DNA of 64,000 nt from Nesterenkonia natronophila (GCF_003595215.1 NZ_QYZP01000003.1:1-64000), one strand, 5' to 3'; numbered from the stretch's first letter, positions 55,502 through 64,000 are shown. The notes: generated by a model from the letters alone, not told the origin. A program made the numbers and translations.

Positions 55502-56641
55502 TCAGTCCGCGTCCTCCACCGAAGACGAGATCAGAGGCAGACGCGGGCTGTCCCAATACTGGGCGCGCAGACTCAGCATCTGCGTCAATTCCCACATCAC
55601 CCGACGGCGTCGGCCGAATGCAGGAAAGCGGTGGATCAACACACTGGCCCAGGCATCAGCGTCCACAATGACGGCCCCATCGGCGGAGTTCAACGCAGGT
55701 GTGATGAGGTCGATGGCCGCGGCCCCGAGCCCAGGGATCGACTGTGCGGCACGTTCGGCCAGTGAACGGAGCGCGGGAGACACCATATCGGTGACATCGA
55801 ATGGCAAACCCCCTGCGGTGAGTCGCCCGTCCTCCTGCAGCATCCGCAGGTCTCCGCGCTCCAGCACAGTCTCACCAGTCAACGGATCAGGCAGTTCTGA
55901 GAGCACAGATCCGAGGCTGGGCAACGTGGACTTGAGCAGCGCGTGCACTGAACGATGCTCAAAGCTGGCGCGCACCAGGTCCGCCACAGTGCTGGAGCCG
56001 TCTCCGATTACGAACAGCGGGACTCGTACAGCGGCCGCATAAGACGTCCCACCGACTACGAAGAACCTGACCAACAGTCCGTCGTGGAAGGGTTCGACCA
56101 CCACCTCCTGTGAAGATCGCGCACCCCGGGGCCGCAGCCGCACTGCGCGCTTCCAGGCATCAGGAAATCCGCTCTCGGTCACCTGCAGGCTCACACCGCG
56201 GCCTCTCCGAGCCGCATCAGGTTTGACGACCCATGAGCCTCCGGCGGCGAGGAGCTGGTGGGCGGCTGCCTCTGCATCAGCGGCGAATGCCTTTCCGCCA
56301 GCCACCGGCAGGTCGGCAGCAGCGGCATAAGTTTGAGTGAGCGTCTTACTCGCACAGGCCTCGGCCGCCTGGTCGCTGACCAATGTCGTCATGCGCCCAT
56401 ACCTGCCGCCCACAATGTTCCCGTTATAAAGGAATGCCGCGTACCACCCCTGGAACTGATGTACTGGCATCCTGCGCTGCCGCAGACCATAGTTCATCGT
56501 CTGGATGTGTCGGGTCAGTCGTGGGTACTCGTTGAGCTGATCCCAGGCCGGATGGACGTGCGCGTTGATGAATGTGCCGATAGGTCTCTCGGCGTCAGGG
56601 AGCGAGGTATGAACTGGCACGATGCAAAGCCTAATAGGCAT
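55502..56641 (-). CDS. ATP-grasp ligase-like protein of unknown substrate
   Basis: 379 aa from the ATG at 56641; the frame is open for another 138 codons upstream but that part lies antisense to the glycosyltransferase and looks random. A GTG at 56620 preceded by TAGGCT is an alternative start. SWVVKPDAARRGRGVSLQV and EVVVEPFHDGLLVRFFVVGG match the ATP-grasp nucleotide loop and the cyanophycin-synthetase-like ligase pattern. AIDLITPALNSADGAVIVD holds a probable metal site. Such enzymes join a carboxylate to an amine. Substrate unknown. Confidence 0.7.
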   Translation of the reverse strand: MPIRLCIVPVHTSLPDAERPIGTFINAHVHPAWDQLNEYPRLTRHIQTMNYGLRQRRMPVHQFQGWYAAFLYNGNIVGGRYGRMTTLVSDQAAEACASKTLTQTYAAAADLPVAGGKAFAADAEAAAHQLLAAGGSWVVKPDAARRGRGVSLQVTESGFPDAWKRAVRLRPRGARSSQEVVVEPFHDGLLVRFFVVGGTSYAAAVRVPLFVIGDGSSTVADLVRASFEHRSVHALLKSTLPSLGSVLSELPDPLTGETVLERGDLRMLQEDGRLTAGGLPFDVTDMVSPALRSLAERAAQSIPGLGAAAIDLITPALNSADGAVIVDADAWASVLIHRFPAFGRRRRVMWELTQMLSLRAQYWDSPRLPLISSSVEDAD

Positions 56642-56660
56642 TGGCGCTAAAGTGGCGGTG

Positions 56661-57863
56661 ATGACCCGTTCCATTCCGTTGCGGCGCCACCTCGGCCGCA
56701 TTCGCCAGCGCGTGACCGGTGCTGACCTTGAGGCGCTGCGCACCCAGGTTGCAGAACTCTCCGGTGAGCTGAGCACGGTCTCAGCCCAACTGATCCAGGC
56801 CGGGACCACTGAGGTGCCTGAGGTGGATGTGGCCATCATCTCGGACTTCAGGCTGCCCGGGGGCACCACAGCCTCGATAGCGGAAGAGACGCGCGCCCAG
56901 TCTGCTGCTGGTCTCTCCACAGCGCTGGTGCATGCCCAGTCCGCTGTCACTACCACCGCGACGGGATTCAGCCGCCACATCATGGGGGTTGTGGGGCTGC
57001 CGGAGGTCCACGTTGTTTCACCGCGTGCAGCGCTGCACGCCCGACTGGTGATCATCCGTCACCCCTTCGTCATGGAGACCAGTGCCACGGAGCTCCCCCG
57101 GCTGAGGGCCGACCGGGTGGTCCTGGTCGCAAACCACCCGGCCGTAGACGCCGATGGGGCATGGCAGTATGACGTTGCCCGCGCCGATGCCGCGGCGCGG
57201 AACATCTTCGGCAAGCCTGCTGAATGGGCGCCGATCAGCCCGGTGGTCCGGGCCAGCATTGCTGAACAGAGCGCCGCTGCCATCCGCATGGCAGAGCAGG
57301 ATTGGGTCAACGTCTTCGGTCAGGAACTGGTCACGACCCCGCGGGCCGGATTCGTCGCCGATCGGCCCGTCATCGGCCGTCACTCCAGGCCGCAGCGGGA
57401 GAAATGGCCGGACACCCCAGAGGCCATCCTCAGCGCGTACCCGGATGATCCCCAGTACAAGGTAGAGATTCTGGGCGGGGCCGATATTCCGGACCAGATT
57501 CTGGGCAGGATTCCGCAGGCCTGGTCCGTCACTCCATTCGGCGCTGAAGCTCCCGAGCACTTCCTCCAACGGATCGACTTCTGGGTCTACGCACACCATC
57601 CCAAGTGGAGAGAAGCATTCGGGCGGGCGATCATGGAAGCGCTTGCCGCAGGTTGCCTGGTAGTTCTGCCCGGTTATCTGAGGGAGATCTTCGGCGACGC
57701 CGCCCTCTACGCCGAACCGGAAGAGATCAGGGATGTGGTGGACCAGTATTGGCAGGACAGGGAAGGATTCTTGGAGCAGACGCGGCGCGGCCAGCAATTC
57801 GCTATCGACCATGGCCCGGGCAGGCATGTGGAGCGTCTGCGCTGGCGCGGAGTCACCCCATGA
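56661..57863 (+). CDS. GT-B-fold glycosyltransferase
   Basis: 400 aa from the ATG at 56661, seven bases after TAAAGT (56648-56653). The N-terminal half holds a predicted helix (ADLEALRTQVAELSGELSTV) and a Rossmann-like DVAIISDFRLPGGT. The C-terminal half has the EX7E motif in EAFGRAIMEALAAG, with VVLPGYLREIFGDAALYAE, as in GT4-type retaining transferases. The start is 19 bp from the divergent ATP-grasp start. It overlaps the next gene by ATGA. Confidence 0.78.
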   Translation: MTRSIPLRRHLGRIRQRVTGADLEALRTQVAELSGELSTVSAQLIQAGTTEVPEVDVAIISDFRLPGGTTASIAEETRAQSAAGLSTALVHAQSAVTTTATGFSRHIMGVVGLPEVHVVSPRAALHARLVIIRHPFVMETSATELPRLRADRVVLVANHPAVDADGAWQYDVARADAAARNIFGKPAEWAPISPVVRASIAEQSAAAIRMAEQDWVNVFGQELVTTPRAGFVADRPVIGRHSRPQREKWPDTPEAILSAYPDDPQYKVEILGGADIPDQILGRIPQAWSVTPFGAEAPEHFLQRIDFWVYAHHPKWREAFGRAIMEALAAGCLVVLPGYLREIFGDAALYAEPEEIRDVVDQYWQDREGFLEQTRRGQQFAIDHGPGRHVERLRWRGVTP

Positions 57864-59593
57864 CAGGTGAGCAGATGCTGCAGCCCACTGCCGTGTGCGG
57901 GGTCCTCGGACGGATGACGGAGGCGCACCGGCGCCGCGCGGACAGCATGGCGGAACTCGCCGAGGAGGAGGGCATTACATGGCAGCCCTCGTACCTGTTG
58001 CCCGGCCTCACTTTGCGCGTCACCAACACTGCGGTGGTCCAGCGCGCCGAACGCAGCGTCAGCGCTGCGTGGAACGCCGCCGGACAGATCGCCCCCCAGC
58101 TGCTCGACCAGCCGTGGACGAGCACTGCGCGGGAGGCTGATGCCTGCGGACTGCGCACCAACGCCCGGGGATCCGGCACGGTGCACGGCAGCGTCTCCGG
58201 CTGCCAAGTGCTCTACGTCCACACCGCCGAATCCGCAGTATTCTTCTCCACCCGGCTGCGATGGTTGGCTGAGACAGCCGAAGAACTCACTCCGGACTGG
58301 CAGGCATGGAGCGAGATCCTGGCCTTCGGGGCTCCACTGGCCGGGCGAACAACATTCACCGAGATCCGCCGCCTGATGCCCATGGAGTACGCCGAAGTCA
58401 CCGACTCCGGCGCCGTGCGCGTGAGTCAGCAGCACTGGCCGTGGGAGGACTACACGCCGCAGGCTCCTCCGAACCTCGCTGAGGTCACCCAAGAGACCAT
58501 TGCGGTGATGGCCGATCACATGCGGCCTCATCTGGACGGTACACGCGCTGGCGGTGCTGCCAACCCGATGCTATCCGGAGGCCGCGACTCGCGGATGCTC
58601 ACCGCTCTGGCCGCTCGGGAGAGCGCGCATCCGCAGCAGCTGACGGCATGGTCCACCAGCTCCGACGCCGGCTCAGCCCTGGAAGAGCTTGTCGCCGCAG
58701 AGGTCGCGGAAACCCTGAGTGTAGAGCACCGCATCATCACCGGACGCTACAGCGCGTTCGGAGAGGACTTCGCTGACTACGCCGAGGCGGTGGACTTTCA
58801 GGCCTCATTCCACTTCTGGCTGATGCCGGTGGTCCGCGCGCTGCGCACCAGCCCCGGGGCCATCTTCGACGGCATTGGCGGGGGAGTGCTGCTGGGGGGA
58901 GGATTCGCTGACCCAGCGGACGCTCGCCCCAGAACCCGACGCGACCTGCAGCTCAGCCGCATCCAGGCGCGCTCGCGGTACCTCACTGAGGCGCGGAAGG
59001 TCCTGCAGGACAGCGTCTCCGTCGCCGTGGAAGAACGCGCCTACAGTGGGGCATGGCCGACCGCCGAGCGATACGCGGACCACCCCAACGCCCACACACT
59101 CACCTCCTACCTGCTCAGGACGGTGCCGGGAATTTCGCCAGCACCAGCCAAAGTGCTCGGCAGCGCACAGCCGACCGTCATGCCGATGGTGACTGACCAA
59201 GTCGCCCAGCTGGCCTTGAAGCTTCCGCATCAGGCCAAAGCCGACGGCGCCTGGTACCCTCGCTTGCTGACCGCCGCTGACCCTGCGCTGAGGGGAATGC
59301 CCACCGCTGATGATCTCACCGGCACCCGGCACCACAAACGGCGCATCGCCAGCCGGGAGGGTGCGCGGTACCTGGCGAATCTGATCCGCAGCGGTCCCGC
59401 AGCGGGGCTGCTCTCAGCCGAGTTGGCCGCCGCGGATCCGGCCACCGCTCACGGGGTGGTCGTGTGGCAGAAACTGCTCAACAGTCAGCGCTCGCAGCAC
59501 CTGATCCGCGGTCTGGCACTGCTCACCCTGTGGTTGGAGCAGTACGGCACCAGGGTCACAGCCGCCGACCCGCTAAGGATCCAACATGCCTGA
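57860..59593 (+). CDS. Asparagine-synthetase-like amidotransferase without N-terminal cysteine
   Basis: 577 aa from the ATG at 57860 in the preceding stop. The PP-loop LSGGRDSRML at about residue 239 is the ATP pyrophosphatase motif of the AsnB synthetase domain, and DGIGGGVLLGGGF follows. In true AsnB the glutaminase nucleophile is Cys at position 2. Here the corresponding CGVLG begins at residue 13 with no start just before it, so glutaminase activity is doubtful, as in beta-lactam synthetases and lasso cyclases. It probably adenylates a carboxylate to make an amide on an unknown substrate. Confidence 0.78.
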   Translation: MTGEQMLQPTAVCGVLGRMTEAHRRRADSMAELAEEEGITWQPSYLLPGLTLRVTNTAVVQRAERSVSAAWNAAGQIAPQLLDQPWTSTAREADACGLRTNARGSGTVHGSVSGCQVLYVHTAESAVFFSTRLRWLAETAEELTPDWQAWSEILAFGAPLAGRTTFTEIRRLMPMEYAEVTDSGAVRVSQQHWPWEDYTPQAPPNLAEVTQETIAVMADHMRPHLDGTRAGGAANPMLSGGRDSRMLTALAARESAHPQQLTAWSTSSDAGSALEELVAAEVAETLSVEHRIITGRYSAFGEDFADYAEAVDFQASFHFWLMPVVRALRTSPGAIFDGIGGGVLLGGGFADPADARPRTRRDLQLSRIQARSRYLTEARKVLQDSVSVAVEERAYSGAWPTAERYADHPNAHTLTSYLLRTVPGISPAPAKVLGSAQPTVMPMVTDQVAQLALKLPHQAKADGAWYPRLLTAADPALRGMPTADDLTGTRHHKRRIASREGARYLANLIRSGPAAGLLSAELAAADPATAHGVVVWQKLLNSQRSQHLIRGLALLTLWLEQYGTRVTAADPLRIQHA

Positions 59594-60098
59594 TAAGCCC
59601 CTGGACAACACGTGGGTCGGCACTCGGGTGCTTCCCGCGGCCCGGCGAGCCAAGCGAGCCGGTCGGCGGATCGGCCGCAGAGCCCGCAGCGCTGTTGCAC
59701 CGCGCATCGGCGCCCTGGGCGCTGCGGCGTTGAACGCTGCCACCACTGATCTGACCATCCCCAGCTCCGGCGCTGAGCAGGTACGGCGGTGTGGCGTCGT
59801 CGTGCTGGGAATTCCAGACTATCCCCGGATTCCTCCGCTGTGGCGGGAGAAGCTGATCCAGGCGGAACGGCACAGTGTCCCCACCGTGCTGATGGTGCGC
59901 TCACCGGAGGACATCGAACACCCATTAGCCGCTGTGGTCACACACCTGGTGACCACAGACCCGCAGCTCCTGGCGGCGGTGCGGGATTTCGCCGGTGCGG
60001 AACGCACTGGGATGGTGGATTCGTTGGCGAGCGGGCGCGAACAGACTTCCGCGCTGTTCGCCCTCACCCGGGTGCACACCCCGGTGGAGAAAACCTAG
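59586..60098 (+). CDS. Basic protein of unknown function in the polymer cluster
   Basis: 170 aa, overlapping the asparagine-synthetase-like gene by eight bases. Residues 18-40 are very Arg/Ala-rich (ARRAKRAGRRIGRRARSA). Then an alternating hydrophobic region follows (RCGVVVLGIPDYP, VPTVLMVRSPEDIEHP, AAVVTHLVTTDPQLL), reminiscent of a small Rossmann-like or GT-A accessory domain. I recognise no family. Tight coupling implies the same pathway. Confidence 0.65.
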   Translation: MPDKPLDNTWVGTRVLPAARRAKRAGRRIGRRARSAVAPRIGALGAAALNAATTDLTIPSSGAEQVRRCGVVVLGIPDYPRIPPLWREKLIQAERHSVPTVLMVRSPEDIEHPLAAVVTHLVTTDPQLLAAVRDFAGAERTGMVDSLASGREQTSALFALTRVHTPVEKT

Positions 60099-61270
60099 AC
60101 CACGCCTCGTGCCCGGTAATATGCTGCGGCGCGCGGATCAGCCAGCAGCGGCCCATGTACCTGGAGGACGTTCATCCCTGAGTTGATGTTGGCCTCCAGA
60201 ATGACCGGCCCGTCTTGGGTGATGATGATGTCCCAGCCGATGTACTCCATGAATGCCAGTCGCTGCGCAGCGTCCAGCACCAGTTGTTTGGTCTCTTCCC
60301 AGAACGGCACCTGATGGCCCTGGATGCGCGCCCCGGAGTCGGGGTGCTCGGCGTACCACTGGAGGTCATTACCCTCGGGCAGCTGCGCGGCGGCGGAGAG
60401 TTTGCCCGTTTCCAGATCCACGTTGGCCGAGAGCCCGCCCTTGGTCCAGTTGTCGATGTGACCGGAGCGGACAGAACCGATCCGCTGCGAGGCGCGGGCG
60501 ATGAATGGCGTGTGGTCGTCGGTGACGTCCGGCATGGTCAGCAGCCGGATGGTGTTGGTGGAATGCGGGTTGAGGTAGGCCTGGGAGTCGTGCTGGGTGA
60601 TGGCGGCCTCGAAGAGCACCGGGCGGGGGAAATCCCGGACCCACTGGGCCATCTCCTCGATACTGCTGGGTTGCCCGTCCATGCGGTATTCGCCGTCCGC
60701 GATTTTCATGGAGCGCACCCCGTTGGCCTCAGCGCCGTGCAGAGGCTTGACGAAGATGTGCTGGCGCTCACTGAGGATTTCGGCGAGGAACTGGTCGACG
60801 GGAATGCGCCTGCTCTGCGGGAACGGGTGGACATGGCCGCGGGTGTGCAAGCCCAGCAGGTCCACCACATCGGTGTCGAGTCCCAGATTCTTCACCAGCA
60901 GGAAGAAGGAGAACTTATTGTTCAGCACTTCCTGCAGGTGCGGGTTGACCATCCGCTTGGTGCGGAAGTAGCGCTGAACGTCGTTGATGTAGAGCGAAGG
61001 GTCATTGTCGGGCAACTGGTAGAGGGTCACTGACCGGGACAGGAACCCTCGGCGCCACCAGTCGGGCTTCCGGTTTCCCCATTCGGTCTCCCAGCGGAAC
61101 TCCTTGCGCAGGAACCGGCGCGCGGCACCAAACTGACGCCGGCGGTACCGGTAGGTCTTAGCGGTGCGTTCCGGTATCCCCAACGGGTCTTTGGCATTCC
61201 GCAGCAAGCGCTGGGCCAGCCGAACCGGGTAGATGGGCTTCTTCGGTGAAGGGGCCTGGTCAAGAGACAT
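60095..61270 (-). CDS. Sugar-transfer-associated (TupA-like) ATP-grasp protein
   Basis: 391 aa from the ATG at 61270; a further 150 codons of open frame upstream run antisense to the MFS gene and are discarded. KPLHGAEANGVRSMKI is the ATP-grasp lysine/Gly loop, NPHSTNTIRLLTM and KGGLSANVDLETGKL lie in the core, and ILEANINSGMNVLQVHGPLL carries the metal-binding Glu and Asn. The pattern fits the ATP-grasp family found in polysaccharide loci, including teichuronopeptide genes. TACCAT lies seven bases before the ATG on its strand. It converges with the unknown gene, overlapping by four bases. Confidence 0.8.
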   Translation of the reverse strand: MSLDQAPSPKKPIYPVRLAQRLLRNAKDPLGIPERTAKTYRYRRRQFGAARRFLRKEFRWETEWGNRKPDWWRRGFLSRSVTLYQLPDNDPSLYINDVQRYFRTKRMVNPHLQEVLNNKFSFFLLVKNLGLDTDVVDLLGLHTRGHVHPFPQSRRIPVDQFLAEILSERQHIFVKPLHGAEANGVRSMKIADGEYRMDGQPSSIEEMAQWVRDFPRPVLFEAAITQHDSQAYLNPHSTNTIRLLTMPDVTDDHTPFIARASQRIGSVRSGHIDNWTKGGLSANVDLETGKLSAAAQLPEGNDLQWYAEHPDSGARIQGHQVPFWEETKQLVLDAAQRLAFMEYIGWDIIITQDGPVILEANINSGMNVLQVHGPLLADPRAAAYYRARGVV

Positions 61271-61329
61271 ATGAGCGATGGTACCGGGCACACACTGCAG
61301 TTCCGGTCCCGGACTCGCGGGAGCTAAGC

Positions 61330-62553
61330 TCAACGCCGCCGCTGCACCGCGAGCAGCGCTGCGGCCAGGACTGTGCACGCCATGTACACCAGCGCCACCG
61401 CGCCCCACCCCAGGGGAAATCCACCGGGGGAGCTCACCGCGGCACCCATCACCGCTGGGCCCAGTGCGAAGCCTGCAAACATGCCTGCAGTGGTGATCCC
61501 ACTGGCTGAGGCCATCAGGTTTGACGGAATCGAGCGCACCAGGGCGCTCATCACCACCACAGAGACGCCTAACGCTGCGGTGCCGTGAAGGCAGACCGCC
61601 AGCCACAGCAGCGCGGCCCCACCGGTTGCCCAGGCCCCATAGAAGGCTAGTGCTCCCAGCAGAGCCAAACTGGCCAGAACAATCAGCACCAGCGGACCCG
61701 AGGCTCCGCGGGCCATCACTCGGGCCCACCCGATGCGTGCGGCGACACCGACGACTCCGGCTACTGCAGCGGTGACACCACCGAGCACCAAGGAGAAGTC
61801 CAGCTCACGCACCGCGAACAGCGGCATGTACACGTTGGTGGCCTGAACACCGATGCCGTTGAGCATCCCGAAGGCAGTCAACCCCCACACCATCCCTGGG
61901 TAGCGTCGCCTGTTCGGGGCCGCCGCCGAATCGGAGGCAGCGGTTGCAGCCGTGGATGAGGCCTGCGCCTCGGGAAGCAGCGGAACCGTTCGCAGTGACC
62001 GCCAGCTGAGTACCAGCAGGACCAGCGGCAGCAGGGTGATGGCTGCAGCGGCTCCGCGCCACCCCACCGCCAGTGCCAGAAGGGGGAAGGTCAGGCTTGC
62101 GGTGAGCTGACTGACCTGCACGCCGGACTGCTTGATGCCGACCCAACCGATCCGTCGCTTCCAGGTGACTCGTTCCAGCAGGATCCTGTTGGTCACGCCG
62201 TTGGGGAAGGACTGCGCCACCCCGGAGATGCCTACCGCGATCAGCAGCAGCCCGTATCCGGCGGGCACGGCGGCCAGCAGCAGAGCCGAGGCCGCCAACA
62301 GAAAGACCACCGTCATCAGGAAGACGTCGGAGTGCCGGTCCGCCATACGGGCCAGGGTGGCATTGCCGATGGCAGCGGAGGCAAAGCACACGGTGGCCAG
62401 CAGGCCGAACTGTGCTTCGTTTATGCCCAGGTCCAGGATGACCCGGTCACTGGTGGCGCTGAGCCCGTACAGCAGGAGGGGGCCCACGCCCACCGCTCCT
62501 AGGAGGACGCTTAACAGACCGGGCCCTGCCTTGCCCTCAGGTGCACTGCCCAT
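61330..62553 (-). CDS. Major facilitator superfamily transporter
   Basis: 407 aa from the ATG at 62553, which has GGAGGG upstream; the in-frame upstream extension has no hydrophobic character. Twelve membrane segments can be traced in two halves, with a loop of about 35 Ala/Ser-rich residues between segments 6 and 7. ATVCFASAAIGNATLARMADRHSD is the loop 2-3 MFS motif. Substrate unknown. The gene is divergent from smc. Confidence 0.85.
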   Translation of the reverse strand: MGSAPEGKAGPGLLSVLLGAVGVGPLLLYGLSATSDRVILDLGINEAQFGLLATVCFASAAIGNATLARMADRHSDVFLMTVVFLLAASALLLAAVPAGYGLLLIAVGISGVAQSFPNGVTNRILLERVTWKRRIGWVGIKQSGVQVSQLTASLTFPLLALAVGWRGAAAAITLLPLVLLVLSWRSLRTVPLLPEAQASSTAATAASDSAAAPNRRRYPGMVWGLTAFGMLNGIGVQATNVYMPLFAVRELDFSLVLGGVTAAVAGVVGVAARIGWARVMARGASGPLVLIVLASLALLGALAFYGAWATGGAALLWLAVCLHGTAALGVSVVVMSALVRSIPSNLMASASGITTAGMFAGFALGPAVMGAAVSSPGGFPLGWGAVALVYMACTVLAAALLAVQRRR

Positions 62554-62736
62554 GGATGTCCCTCCGTCAACTCGCTCCCGATCAGCGAGTTTCCGCCGCC
62601 GACTCCACCAGAACCTTATGGCATGTGCTGGGCATTGGTGTCTGTGATTCCCACCAGGTGAGATGTGCAGGACCACGGGCTAAGCTGATCGGGTGAACCG
62701 GCAGCCCGCAAGCAGCCGAGAGGAGAAGCCCGCAGC

Positions 62737-64000
62737 ATGCACCTGAAGACGCTGACTGTGCGCGGGTTCAAGTCATTCGCTTCGGCGACCACGTTTGAGT
62801 TCGAACCTGGGGTGACCGCCGTGGTGGGTCCCAACGGGTCGGGAAAGTCCAATGTGGTCGACGCCCTGGCCTGGGTGATGGGGGAGCAGGGCGCGAAGTC
62901 GCTGCGCGGTGGGTCTATGGAGGATGTGATCTTCGCCGGGACCTCCGCCCGTCAGCCGCTGGGCCGTGTCTCGGTGAGCCTGACCATCGACAATTCCGAT
63001 GGCCTGCTGCCCATTGACTACACCGAGGTCACCATCTCGCGGACCATGTTCCGCTCGGGGGGTTCGGAGTACACCATCAACGGCACCAAGTGCCGGCTGC
63101 TCGACATCCAAGAACTGCTCTCTGACTCCGGGTTGGGCCGGGAGATGCACGTGATTGTCGGGCAGGGTCAGTTGGACCAGATTCTGCAGGCGACACCCGA
63201 GCAGCGGCGCGGTTTCATTGAAGAGGCCGCCGGAGTGCTCAAACACCGCCGCCGTCGGGAACGGTCCGTACGCAAACTGGAGTCGATGCAGGCCAACCTG
63301 GAGCGCCTCGAAGACCTCATTGGGGAGATCTCCCGACAGCTGGCACCCTTGGGTCGTCAGGCGAAGGTTGCACGCCGGGCGCAGCGGATCCAACACGATG
63401 TGCGCGATGCGCTCTCCCGTCTGATCGCTGACGATTTGGTGCAGGCAGCCACCGCACTGCACTCCTCTTCGCAGGGTGAGCACGCCGACCGTGCGGACGC
63501 GGACCGGCTGAAAGCCGCGCTCGCCGACTGTGACGCCCAGGTAGCGGCACTGAACTCCCAGGTTGAGGAGCATCGGTACCGTGCCGAGCAGCTCTCCGAC
63601 GGCCACCACCGCCTGTCCCAAATCCAGGAGCGACTGCGCTCGGTGGTCTCGTTGGCCGAGGAGCGGACCCGCAGCCTGCGCCGTGACAGCGCAGTGGAGC
63701 ACACCGGAGGGCGGGACCCACAGCAGCTGCGCACCCAAGCCGAACGCCTCGCCATGGAGGCCCAGGAGAAGCAGACGGGGGTGGAGGGCGCCAAGCAGCG
63801 ACTTGGGGCGATAAGTGACGCCCGGGCTGGTGCGGAGCGGGACCTGAAAGCGGAGGAAGGACGCATTACCGACCAGCTGCGCGCAGTTGCTGACCGCCGA
63901 GCTGGACTGGCGACCCTGCAAGGCCGGAAAGAGACCGCCCAGGGACGGGCAGATGCGGCCGCCTCACGGCGGCGTCGCGCTGCTGACCAGCTGACCGCAG
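62737..64000 (+). CDS. smc: Chromosome segregation protein SMC, N-terminal part (runs off the window)
   Basis: 421 codons are present, open to the window edge. GAGAGGAGAAG precedes the ATG at 62737. LKTLTVRGFKSFA is the typical SMC start, Walker A is GPNGSGKSN (residues 32-40), and MGEQGAKSLRGGSMEDVIFAGT is the Q-loop region. SDSGLGREMHVIVGQGQLDQIL and the EEAAGVLKHRRRR stretch lead into the first coiled coil. SMC forms the condensin-like complex with ScpA and ScpB that organises and segregates the chromosome. The hinge and the ABC signature lie beyond the window. Confidence 0.95.
   Translation, partial: MHLKTLTVRGFKSFASATTFEFEPGVTAVVGPNGSGKSNVVDALAWVMGEQGAKSLRGGSMEDVIFAGTSARQPLGRVSVSLTIDNSDGLLPIDYTEVTISRTMFRSGGSEYTINGTKCRLLDIQELLSDSGLGREMHVIVGQGQLDQILQATPEQRRGFIEEAAGVLKHRRRRERSVRKLESMQANLERLEDLIGEISRQLAPLGRQAKVARRAQRIQHDVRDALSRLIADDLVQAATALHSSSQGEHADRADADRLKAALADCDAQVAALNSQVEEHRYRAEQLSDGHHRLSQIQERLRSVVSLAEERTRSLRRDSAVEHTGGRDPQQLRTQAERLAMEAQEKQTGVEGAKQRLGAISDARAGAERDLKAEEGRITDQLRAVADRRAGLATLQGRKETAQGRADAAASRRRRAADQLTA

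Noticed and set aside
56642..57055. N-terminal extension of the ATP-grasp gene at 55502
   Set aside because: It is antisense to the glycosyltransferase coding region and its composition (Ser/Thr/Arg/Trp) is that of a shadow frame.
61271..61729. N-terminal extension of the TupA-like ATP-grasp gene
   Set aside because: It overlaps the MFS gene's 3' end on the same strand in another frame, has shadow-like composition, and lacks any domain; a -10 lies just before the ATG at 61270.

Overview
The window is chromosomal DNA from a high-GC Gram-positive actinobacterium, most likely a Micrococcaceae relative (Nesterenkonia/Arthrobacter/Micrococcus-like; the genus is a guess). The evidence is a mycothione reductase with a neighbouring Rv2466c-like mycothiol enzyme, the actinobacterial synteny blocks gcvH-garA-MerR-DUF151-MerR and pncB-clpS-DUF2017-MBL-rph-rdgB, an IclR regulator of the NdgR/LtbR type next to leuCD, an actinobacterial ileS T-box leader, DUF3039 and DUF4233 proteins, frequent GTG starts and GTGA/ATGA overlaps. 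No insertion sequence, prophage, CRISPR array or rRNA was seen. This is mostly core genome.

Layout. 1-16.3 kb: 5' end of a UDP-glucose dehydrogenase gene (leaving the window), ndgR/ltbR divergent from leuCD, then murA, plsC, gpsA and ddl (envelope precursors and lipids), a DUF3039-helicase pair, the divergent NAD-salvage genes pncA and pncB, clpS-DUF2017, a metallo-beta-lactamase-fold phosphodiesterase candidate, rph, rdgB and an exonuclease-BRCT protein. 16-25 kb: a shortened ADP-ribosylglycohydrolase-like gene, sbcDC, a small membrane protein, mqo, and an orphan Tat-type peptide-binding protein whose start codon lies one base after a tRNA-Leu gene. 25-31 kb: bcp, an unknown gene, tRNA-Lys, tRNA-Pro, tig, clpP1, clpP2, clpX (a protein-quality-control block). 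31-36 kb: an lpqY-sugABC-type trehalose importer. 35.7-39 kb: gcvH, garA, ftsR, DUF151 nuclease, second MerR. 39-43 kb: ParA-like ATPase overlapping mycothione reductase, Rv2466c-like protein, an SDR. 43-52.5 kb: valS, mgtC, T-box-ileS-folC-DUF4233-ndk.

52.5-61.3 kb is the least ordinary part: a polymer-export ABC transporter (TagGH-like), a trans-aconitate-methyltransferase-like gene, and a compact cluster of two different ATP-grasp proteins, a GT-B glycosyltransferase, an asparagine-synthetase-like enzyme without an N-terminal cysteine and an unknown basic protein. It could make and export an amino-acid- or peptide-decorated acidic cell-wall polymer. The window closes with an MFS transporter and the first 421 codons of smc.

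A recurrent sequence habit runs through the window: for ten genes that head transcription units, a -10 hexamer (nine TANNNT, one CAGAAT) lies exactly six bases before the start codon. That places the expected transcription start on the first base of the start codon and points to widespread leaderless mRNAs.
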